Assembly (NCBI RefSeq): GCF_028372415.1
Contig: NC_092879.1
Location: 98,822,623-98,886,622 of the forward strand
Length of the DNA stretch: 64,000 nucleotides
Direction of reading: 5' to 3'
Source: Notamacropus eugenii
Lineage: Eukaryota; Chordata; Mammalia; Diprotodontia; Macropodidae
Under the pieces are notes generated by a model. It was not told the DNA's origin, ran no database searches, and saw nothing but the letters and a program-made list of their open reading frames with translations. Shown here piece after piece: positions 1 through 10,100 of this stretch. Numbering within the stretch: the stretch's first letter is position 1; each line of letters starts with the position of its first letter. Position numbers and translations under genes: made by a program.

Positions 1-214
1 GTTTACCTCAGTTTCCCTTGTTTTTCCTCTTTGCCTCACTCATGTCAGTTTCTGTTCTTTCCCCCCCTTTTTTCTCCTCACTCTTACCTTAGTTTCCCTT
101 CTTTTCCCCCACTTTTGCCTCCCTTCCGCACTCTCTCCTTTTATCTCACCTCCCCCTTTACCTGCACATTTTCTCCCCTTTGGCTCTTTTTCTGAGACTT
201 CATCCCTCCTTCCC

Positions 215-255
<41 letters not shown>

Positions 256-1370
256 TTTCTCATCAGCTTTCTTTAACTCATTTTTTGTCTGCTCTACCTT
301 TCTCTTTGGGCCATTTTCTCCTTCTTCCTGCTCTGTTTCCCTCCACCTCTCCCTCCTTCCTGCGTGCTCTGCCTCCTTTCACCTCTTTTACCCCAGATTT
401 CCTCCATTTTACTTTTACATCACTCCCTCTTTCGTACTCCTTAGTTACCTCACCCCCATTTTTACCTCAGTTTCCCATGTTTTCTTTATTCCATCTTAAC
501 CTCTGTTCCCCTTTCCTTCATCCCATTTTTAACCCACTTCACTTTTTAACCCCATGTGTGCCACACCTCCGTTTGCTCCATTGTTATATTATTTCCTTAT
601 TTTTACTTTTTCCCACTTTTCCCTCAACTCCCCTTTTTTCTTCACCTCATTTTTACTTCACTTTGCCCTATTTTTCTTTCATCTCCCTTTCTTTTCTTCA
701 GCCGACTTTCACCTCTGCCAATTTTTTTGGGCACTCTGTTTTTTTGTCCTCCTCTCCTCCCTTTACCCTTTCTTGTCCTTACCCTATTTTGACCTCAACT
801 CACCTTTTTTGCACCATTCTGACCTGTACTCTCTCTTCCCTTCCTTCAGCTGCCCTTTCAGGCTCCTCCTTTTTCATGGCAGCTCTCTAGCCCTTCACCC
901 GTGTTTTCCTCACCCCACTTTACCTGAACTCCCTTTCTTTGCTTCCCCTCATTTTTGCCTCACTTCCCCTTCACTTCATGCCATTCTTTCTTAGCTCCCC
1001 ATTTTTCCTAGACCCCCTGCCTCTCTTTATTCCATTTGACCTTAATTCACCTCCATTTGCCCTCTTTTTCCTTTAGTTGTGCTGCCTCTCCCTATCCCAT
1101 TTTCCCTCAACTCTCCTGCCTCTCCTTACCCTGTATTTACCTTAGTTCTGCTTTTCCTCATTTACCCCATCCCTTCTTCTCCCACTTCCTCTATTCAGCC
1201 AGTTCTACTTTTGCTTGTTTACTGCCTTGTCCCTTTTTTCCTCTGCAATTCTTCCCCCTCTTTTCAGTTTTCCTTAGCTTCCCCCCTTTCTTCAACTCTT
1301 TTTCTCTCCACACCCATTTGTGCATCGTGCCATCCCTCCCTGACTCAGTGGCTGGGCACACACTCACCTT
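1..1370. repeat. Degenerate pyrimidine-rich tandem array
   Basis: About 1.37 kb of almost only C and T on the plus strand, with recurring blocks such as ATTTTACCTCA-CTCCCC-TT and CTGCCTCTCCTTACCC. Copies of the last block near 1017, 1082 and 1115 suggest a period of about 33 bases. Long open frames here are Pro/Ser/Phe/Leu-rich composition artefacts. Confidence 0.75.
216..254 (+). repeat. Poly-C run, 39 bases
   Basis: Uninterrupted C from 216 to 254 inside the pyrimidine array. It could form an i-motif or G-quadruplex (G on the other strand); the exact length may be a sequencing or assembly estimate. Confidence 0.9.
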
Positions 1371-2034
1371 GGGGACCTTGGGTGTTCTCTTTGGTGTAAA
1401 GTAGTGGGGTAAAGTAAAGAAAACCCAGCAAAGTTAGGCCCCCTTTCCTTTCACCCCCTCAACCTTTGAACTTATTTCAAAGTTACACTTTACATAATGG
1501 AACCTCATTTTCCTCATCTAAAATGACTGTTGGAATTGGGAGATTTGAAACTCAGTCCAAATGGCTGATCTTTGGTTGTTGTTTTTGATTATTTTTTATT
1601 GGGTTTGTTAATGTTGCCTCCTGTTTTTTCATGTGCTCTTCCTTTGAATTGTGTCTTTGGCATGTGGGCCACTCCTACTTCCCCTCTACAGATGGCTGTT
1701 GAGGGCGAGGGGCCCTGGCTTTTGACCTCTTTTTCTTCTGATCCTTCACTTTTCCTGGACTGGATGATATAACTACCCCAAGCTTGGCCAGGGGAGTCAT
1801 CGTCTGGAGGCCACTGGAATGAACTAGTTAGGATAGTAAAGGAGTAGTGGAATGACCCTAGTTTGGCTAACCTTGTTGTGACCCATGAGGCATTGGCCCA
1901 TGGCCTTTGGGGCTTCATGTGCCATCCCAGCAGAGTTTTCTAGTTCCCTTCATTCCTTTGTCTTGGATTTATGCTGGGTTTTTTTTAAACCTGGTAATAC
2001 TTTGAATCTAATGATTCAAACCCTCAGGATTTGA
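1371..2034. other. Gap without gene between pyrimidine array and L1
   Basis: Mixed-composition sequence. I see no exon, no CpG island and no clear repeat. Upstream CCNB3 non-coding exons could lie here but none can be shown. Confidence 0.4.
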
Positions 2035-5000
2035 AATTGCATTGCTTTTTTATCTTTTGCCAGGGTTTTGCTTTTCCTCCCAAGAGAAAATAGATTTTTG
2101 TTATTTTGTTTTTCCAAATAGTTTGTATGGTATTGAAATTAATTGTTCTTGAAATGATTGGTAGAATCCATCTGGACCTGCGGATTTTTTCTTAGGGAGC
2201 TCATGTATGGCTTATTCAATTTTTTTTTCTAAGATAGAGTCATTTAAGCATTCTATTTCCTCTTCTGTTGATCCATACAATTTTTATGTTTGTAAATATT
2301 CATCCATTGCACTTAGATTATCAGATTTATTGGTACATAATTGGGCAAAATGGGTCCTAATAATTACTTTCATTTTATCTTCATTGGTGGTCAATTCATT
2401 TGATACTGGTAATTTGGTTTTCTTCTTTTAAAAAAATATCAAATTAACCATTGGTTTATCTATTTTTTTTCATAAAACCAGCTCCTAGTGGTTTCCTTTT
2501 ATTTTTATTATTCTTTCCTTTGATTTCCAGGATTCTTCATTTGGTGTTTAATTGGGGATTTTTAATTTATTCTTGTTGTAGTTTTTGTGTTGCATGTTCC
2601 ATTCATTGATCTGTTCTTTTTCTATTTTATTCATGTAAGCATTTTGAGAGATAACTTTTCCCATAAGTATTGCTTTGGATGTATCCCATAAATTTTGATA
2701 TGTTGTCTTGTTCTCTTTAATGGAATTATTGTTTCTTTGATTTGTTCTTTGAGATCATTCTTTAGGATTAGATTATTTAGTTTTCAATTAATTTATAATG
2801 TTTCCATAGCCCTTTGTTGAATGTAATTTTTATTGCATTATGATCTGAAAAGGATGCATTTAGTATTTGTGATTTTCTATATTTGGTTGTGAGGGTTTTA
2901 TGCCTTAATACATAGTCAATTTTTGTGTAGGTGTCATGTACTGCTGAGAAAAAGGTATTTCTTTCCATTCCCATTCAGTTTTCTCCAGAGCTCTATCATA
3001 TCTAATTTTTCTAAAATTCTATTCATCTCCTTGACTTGTTTCTTATTGCTTTTTGGTTACATTTATCTAGTTCTGAGAGGGGAAAGTTGAGGTCCCCCAC
3101 TTAGCATAGTTTTACTATCTCTTTGTTTCCTTCTGCTACTCATTTAACTATTTCTTTTTTTATTTATTTATTTTTTTATTTTTTTATTTTGTAATGTTTA
3201 ACAATCACTGCCATACAATTGCGATTTTCATTTAACTATTTCTATAAGAATTTGAATGCGATACCACTTGGTGCATGTATGTTTAGTATTGATATTACTT
3301 CATTGTCAGTGGTACTTTTTAGCTAAATGTATTTATCCCTGATTATCTCTTTTAATTAGATCTATTTTTGCTTTTGCTTTCTCTGAGATCATGATTGCTA
3401 CCCCTGGTTTTTATTGTTTTTTTTTTTTTACATCCGCTAAGGCATAGTAGATTCTGCTCCATCTTCTTCCTTTTACTCTGTGTGTGTCTCTCTCCTTCAG
3501 GTGTGTTTCTTGTAAACAACATATTGTCATATTCTGGTTTTTAATCTGCTCTGCTCTTTGCTTCTGTTTTATGGGTGCATTCATCCCATTCACATTCACA
3601 GTTATGATTAGTAGCTGTATTTTCCTCTATCCTATTCTTTCCCCTTTCTTTATCCTTCTCTCTCTCTCCTTTTACCCCATCCCTCCTCAAAAACATTTTG
3701 TTTCTCTCCACAGCCTCCTTCAGTGTGCCCTCCCTTCTATTACTACTTCCCCTTCTGTTGTCCTCATCCTCTCCTACTTTCCCTGTAGGACAAGATAGAT
3801 TTCTGTAGCCAGCTGAGTGTGGATATTATTCTGGCTTTGAGCCAATTCCCATGAGAGTAAGTTTCAAGTGTTGCCTACCACCTTCCCCAACTTCCCTCCA
3901 CTGTAAAATCTCTTCCTTTTGAGCCACTTTGATGTGAGATAACTTACCCCATTCTACCTCTCCCTTGCTCCAGTGCATTTCTTTTTCTTACCCCTTAATT
4001 TTTTTGAAATTGTCCAATTATCATTCTTCACTCACACTGGTACCCTCTGCTTAAGTATACTCCTTCTAACTTCCCAAGAGTGAATAAGTATCATCTTCCC
4101 ATACAGGACTGCAAACAGTTTAACCTTTTTGAGTCCCTTATGATTTCTCTTTCATGTTTACCTTTTTATTCTTCTCTTGAGTCTTGTATATGAAAGTCAA
4201 ATTTTCTATTCAGCTCCAAGTCCTCTATTTTGTTAAATGCCCACTTTCCCCCCTGCAAAGCTTATACTCAGTTTTGCTGGGTAGGTTATTTCTGGTTCTT
4301 CATCTTCTGGGATATCATATTCTAGGATCTCTGATCCTTTAATGTAGAAGCTGCTAAATCTTGTGTGATCTTGACTCTTGCTCCATGAATTTGAATTGTT
4401 TCTTTCTGGCTGCTTTGCAATATCTTCTCCTTGACCTGGAAATTCTCTGGAAGCTTTCTGTTTGGGGATCTGTTTCAGAAGGTGATTGGTGGATTCTCTG
4501 AATTTCTGTTTTGCCCTCTGGTTTTATGGCAGTTTCCCTTGATAATTTCTTGAAATATGATGTCTATTTGATCATGGCTTTCAGGTAGTCTAATAATTCT
4601 TAAAATTCTCTCCTGGATCTATTTTCCCAGTAAGTTGTTTTTCCAGTGAAATAGTTCACATTTTCATATATTTTTTCATTCTTTTAATTTTGTTTTGTTT
4701 CATGATATCTCATGGAGTCATTAACTTTCACTTGCCCAGTTCTAATTTTTAAGGAATTATTTTCTTCAGTGAGCTTTTGCACCTTTTTTCTATTTGACCA
4801 ATTCTAAGGAGTTCTTTAGTGAATTTTTGTGCCTCTTTTACCAAGCTGTTGACTCTTTCATGATTTTCTTGCATCATGCTCATTTCTTCTCCAGTCTTTC
4901 CTCTACTGCTCTAATATGATTTTTAAAATCCTTTTGGAGCTCTTCCTGGACTTCTTTTTGGGCCTATGTCCAGTTCATATTTTTCTTTGAGATTTGTAGG

Positions 5001-5812
5001 TAGTTGTTTTGACTTAGTTGTCTTCTGCATTTCTGTCTTGATGTTCCATGTAACCACAGTAATTTTCCATAGTCAGGTTCTTTTTTTGTAGTTTGCTCAT
5101 CTTCCACTCAGTTTCTTGACTTTTAACTTTATGTTAAAGTTGGGTTCTCTGCTCCTAGGGTGGAGAGGGCACTATCCTAAATTTTAGATTTTTTGTGCTG
5201 CTGTTTTCAGAGCTAGTTTGGAAGGTGGTGGGGGAGAAGGGGGAGGGGAGAAAGAGGAAGGAGGATGGTCTATAAGATTTCTGTTCTTCCAAGGTAGTAT
5301 GATCTAAGGAGAGGTGTGGTCACTGCTCTCCTGGCCTGTGCTTTGATCTTTGAGCTACTGCAAGCACTCTTTTCCTCCCTTGAACTGTGACCAGGATCCC
5401 TACTCCCCTGGGGCCACAAATGCTGGTTCACTTAGTGCTACCTCCTCGCCCCCGGGACTGTGACCAGGAATTATACAACAGAGTACTCCACCCAGCACCA
5501 ACAAAGAATTCCCTGTACTCTCCTTCAGAGTAATTGTCTCACTCCCTTACCATTTATGGGTTGAGAGTTCCTAAAACTACCATGCCCATGTCCCCAAGAC
5601 CTGTTGCTGGCTGGCAGGAGCCTGGTCTGGGCTGTACTCCACCCTTTCCTGCTGCCCTCCTAAATTATCTTGGGCTGGAAAATTGTGTCACCCTGACTTT
5701 GTGTTAGTTCTGTTCCACAATTTTTGGGGAGGTGTTGTTTTAAAGATGTTTAGAGGGGAATTTGGGAGAGCTCAGTCAGCCAAGTTCCTAGCTTTACTCC
5801 ACCATCTGGACT
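2035..5812 (-). mobile_element. L1 LINE fragment: 5' UTR, ORF1 region, ORF2 endonuclease and start of RT
   Basis: Reverse-strand L1. ORF2 begins near 3600 with NVNGMNAPIKQKQRAEQIKN and ICCLQETHLKERDTHR; further on are NTFFSAVHDTYTKIDYVL and FSDHNAIKITF, the end of the endonuclease. It then runs through the linker to a PDGF-type RT start near 2170. The right end reads GTCCAGATGGTGGAGTAAAG on the reverse strand, like a marsupial L1 5' UTR. Stops in the frames show it is decayed. The 3' half (most of RT, 3' UTR, tail) is missing, so it is not a simple 5'-truncated insertion. Confidence 0.85.
3141..3243 (-). mobile_element. Small nested retroposed insertion with 15-bp target-site duplication
   Basis: The sequence catttaactatttct occurs at 3141-3155 and identically at 3229-3243, directly flanking a 73-base insert in the L1. 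On the reverse strand the insert ends in an A-rich tail of AAAT-type repeats, as expected for L1-driven retroposition of a heavily 5'-truncated element. The source family was not identified. Confidence 0.75.
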
Positions 5813-7049
5813 CTACTTCTATTTGTTATTTTATAAATAAAATTTAATTTTAAAAAGATAACCAGTAACTTGGATAAATCTCTTCCCCATTTTAAGGGTC
5901 AAGGGTCCTGCCATTTGCTCCTTTCAGCTTGGTAGCTTTGTGGTCCTTTTGCCACGAGGGCATCAGATGTCAGTGCCACCACCCTTAGCAGGGATGGGCA
6001 CCCTGTATTTACTCTATACAAACTTTAACCATTCATACTTTATATAAATGTTCTTGCATTCTCACTGAAATGCTGTTATACATGTGCAACCTAACAGTTC
6101 CTTGCTGTGTGTTGCTGGGGTTCCTAAGCTGAGGTCCATGAACTCTTTGGATAGCTAGACTTGTCTGGCTTTATGGGCTTGACAGGACCAGGACCCAGAG
6201 AGGAGTGTGGCTGTAGCTGTGGGGGCAGATGAGAATGCTGCCCCCTGCAGGTGCAGGTGTAGATTCAAAGCCTAGGGGATGGGGAGCCCAGGTTGAGTCT
6301 GTCCTCCTACCCCCAACAGAGAAACACTTTGTTGGCTGCTTAGTGACTTTAATAAAATTTCCCCTTATCTTCTCTGGAAAAATAATCTGGAGATCTGGCA
6401 GCTGCATCTCCATTATTAAGTGTCTTCTTTGTCATATACATGAGCTTTAGTGAGTGGGAGAAGTTACTTTTACCGCTCTCCGCTGAAGGAAAGGGACCCT
6501 TCCAATGGAACTTGGTATAGTTAACTTTGGGGCTTGGAATAACCTGATCACTCATAAATTTCCAAGAGAGACCAGGGAAGGTAATAGAGGGGAGGACTGG
6601 GAGAAATTCTAAAGCAAAAATAAACCAGGTTCCAAATATTCCAGGCACTGCAAAAGGTCTGAACAAAGCCAAGGTGACAATGCTTTGGTGTCTGTTCAAC
6701 AGTTTGTCTCCTTTACTTTTTGGAATAAAAAGTTTTAAATGTTGTGTTAGCCCATTCAGCATTGCTGTTTGGAAGAAGCAGACTCAGTCTGCGAAAAGTG
6801 ACCCTGGTTGGTCCTAGAGACTATTGGTGTATGTTGCTAATGTGAATTCTTATACAGTCCCTTCAAAATAATTAAATCATCAATCCTGTTTCTAGGGCAG
6901 ATGAAACTGTTTCTGGACTCAGTACTGAAGGCCCTAACTGTGTCTCATAGATACGAATTCCTGGTGTCCAGAGATAATAATACGTTCTCTTTTAACTCAG
7001 TGATGACTGTTCCCAGGGGCCTTTGCAGCTTGTGCCTTTCTGATTGCAG
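5813..7049. other. Region upstream of CCNB3 exon 1
   Basis: A/T-rich beside the L1 end, then unique-looking sequence. A short stretch near 6116-6160 (GGGGTTCCTAAGCTGAGGTC) resembles one end of the hAT-like element at 9655. No CpG island or clear promoter is seen. Confidence 0.4.
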
Positions 7050-7090
7050 CAGGAGTGTGGGGGAGCAAGCCATTGCTGAATCTGTGGGAG

Positions 7091-7198
7091 ATGCCAGTGC
7101 CTCGAAGCTCCAGGCCTGCCCATGGCAAGGGACTCCGATCCAGCCAAACTCAAACGGTGGAGAGTACTAGAGGTGAAGCACTTAGAGACGTGGACAAG
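7091..7198 (+). CDS. CCNB3: CCNB3 coding exon 1 (start codon)
   Basis: 36 codons beginning MPVPRSSRPAHGKG and ending on a codon boundary at AAG|GTTAGC. This ATG was chosen because its first residues resemble remembered placental cyclin B3 N-termini and the donor leads in frame into the destruction-box exon. A pyrimidine-rich acceptor ends at 7049, so the transcribed exon probably starts at 7050 with 41 bases of 5' UTR. The frame is open further upstream, so a longer exon cannot be excluded. Confidence 0.75.
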
Positions 7199-10100
7199 GT
7201 TAGCCAGGAGCTTGGCTTGCTCTCTCCCTTCTCTCCAGTCTGTTCACTGACGCTGTATGCGCACCCCTCCCCCCCCATCTGTATGTGTTTTATTTTTTAA
7301 AAAATTAGATTTTATTCATGCTTTTTGTCTTCTGGTCATGTTCTTTTTAAAAATGTCTTTTTATGAACTTGATGGACATTAAGAAATATTATTTCATATG
7401 TAAAGAAGGACCGAAAAAGAGGTTTATATATAAAACTATGAATCTATTGACATATAAGTATATAATCAATTTAACCTGATAGTTCCAAAATCGTCCTGAT
7501 TGTTTGTATCCCTCTGAACTTCCTTCCCTCTTCTGTGCATTTATTAAATGTTCGTTTGACCTTGCTTAAGTGGCCCAGTAAATACAGCGCTGACCAGAAT
7601 TCAAATCCAACTCCAGACTTTTACTATCTGTGTGACTTGGGCAAGTCACTTCATCGCTGCTTGCCTCAGTTTCCTTATCTGTAAAATGGCACCTACCTCC
7701 TAGGGTTGTTGTGAGGATCAAATGAGATAATAACTGTCAAGCGTTTTAGTGCAGTACTTGGTATACTGTAAGTGCTATATAAATGTTAGCTGTTAACATT
7801 ATTTATTATTATCTTGGCATCATCATCACTACCCAGACAACCCCCTCCCAATAAAAGCTCTCCTTTGTGCACTGCTTTCTAATAACTACACATACCCACA
7901 CACCCCCCTCCCTCCCCACACACATACCCCTCTTTCTTCCAACAAAAAAAACCAATTTAGCAAAAGCCAAACCAATAGTGTTTGTGCGGGATGGCTTTTC
8001 CACCAGTCTACTCCCTGCAATCTGTCACCTTTGTGCTGAAGGGGCTGGTCAGAACTGTGACCTCTTGGGGGTAACCTGAGTTCTGATAATGCAAACATTT
8101 GCATGACTGTAGTCATGCTATCAGTTGGTCTAGATTTATTTTCTTTTTATCAATACGGGTTTTCCCAGGTTTCTCTGAGTTCTCCCGTTTATCATTGGCT
8201 GGCATGCATGGCACCACCATGTGTTTAGCCATCTCCCCATCAGCAGCCCCTCACTTTTCCCTTAGTTCTTTGTGGTTTCCAAGAATGTTCCTATAAATAT
8301 TTGAGGACATATTGGACTTCTCTGTCATCGATCTTGGGCTTTATGCAGTCCCTTCATTAAAGGGCCTGATCTAGATGTACTTTTAACAGTAATAACATCA
8401 TTGTTAATGATAGCCCTACTGTGTGCCAGGCCATTAGCCCAGTCTGCCTCCCATTTAACGTCATCATCAAGTGCACCTGAAGGTTTGTAAAGTGCTCTGT
8501 GTTATGTGTCTCTTGTTGCTTACCCAGGAAGTCTTAGATCTGGACTTATATCTTTCTCTGAATTCTTTTAATCAGGTAATCTACCTGTGGTAGAGTTGTC
8601 AGAATGGGGGAAGGAAGAAAGGAATGGTGGGGGTCAGGGTGGGGTGGGGTGGAGAAGCACGGAATATAGGCCTCGCACAGCATGTGGAAACTTGGTACCA
8701 GGAGGCCGGAAAACGGGGAAGAAAAATAAGTGGGGAGAGACTATCAAACTGAGTGTTTGTGACTAGGGCCGCTGGTTGTCAGATACTTCGTGTTACAGTG
8801 CTCGTGAATCCTGTGTCTGCTTAGCCAGTGATCGCCTCTTTTGGGCGTGGCTGTGTGTGTCTTTGTGTGTCCTTGGCTGTGTGAACCTCACTTTTCCGTT
8901 GTTGTGTTTCTGATGTGTCTCCTGAGACCCTAAGGTGAGCATGGATCTCCATGCTGGTAGGCCCAGATGTTGTTACCCATATATTTTCTTCAACAGGAGG
9001 AAAATAGCCAGGCAAAGAGATCACCATCTTCACCACAGGGAGCACCCAAAAAGCGATCAGCTTTTGGAGATCTCACCAATGTGAGTAGCCTGGTTGTGTC
9101 TTGGCTTGTCAGTGTCTTCTAACCAGGTGATGGCTGATGAACTCTCTGCCTCAAAGCAGCTGGAATTTAGCCCCTTTGCTGTCCTGCTCTTCCTGACTGT
9201 TGGACTAGGCCCTGAGGCTCCCTTTCTGTTTGGAACTAAATGTTAGTGGGGTCTTTCTTTGTGTGCTTATGAAGTCAAATCAGGCTCAGGGCTCTGAGTG
9301 ACCTTTGCTTAGATTTAAGTTTAGGGTACTTTGCAGAGAGGTGGGGCAGGGGTGGGATTGGAGGATTGCTTTCTCTGTTATGAGGTCTTTCCTTTTCCCA
9401 GTGTTGGCTTATCAGGTAGAATAGATACCATGCTGCATTTGGAGACGGTGTACTTATTTTGGAATCTTCCTGTGTTTCTTGTCAACATATCCAACTTGTG
9501 CCAGTTGATGTAAATGTCCAAGTTCAGCAGTCAAGGGAACATGGTCACAAGAAGGAGGCTAGATAACCTTCCGATCGCACTCGAGTTAGTTTCCTTGCCT
9601 CCTGTTAAGTAGAACTGCTAAGGTGATATTATAACATTTGACATCTACCTAAGGCAGGGGTTTTCAACATGGGCTCCGTGAAAGTGTTTTAAAGAAATAT
9701 TCTGATAATCCTATTTTAATTCTGAGAAAGGTCCACAGGCTTTGCCAGACTATCACCAAAGGGGTCTATGCCCCAAGCAAGGTGAAGAAACCTTGCCCTA
9801 GGGAAAGCTCAGGGTACTTTAGCAGGTAGAAGTTTGTACAAAGGGAGCTTGGGGAACATTCCTCCAGAGCAATTACTGGGGTTCTCCTGGGACAGTCCTA
9901 GAAGTGTCTGGTCCCTTTGTGATTTCTAAACAGACATGTAGGACAGGGGAGTCTAAGGGCTTTAGCTGAACCAGATTACATATGGTCTCCTCTTATAAAA
10001 CTAGTTCTCAGAGGCAGGCCTTGCAGTTCTGGGACATAAACAGTGGCACGTCTGTGGATGTCCTTTTGATTCTTGTATGACAGAGAAGGGTAGGGAGGGA

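Noticed and set aside
180-1404. Open frames of up to 236 residues in the first 1.4 kb
   Set aside because: Pro/Ser/Phe/Leu composition comes from the C/T array, including a proline run from the poly-C.
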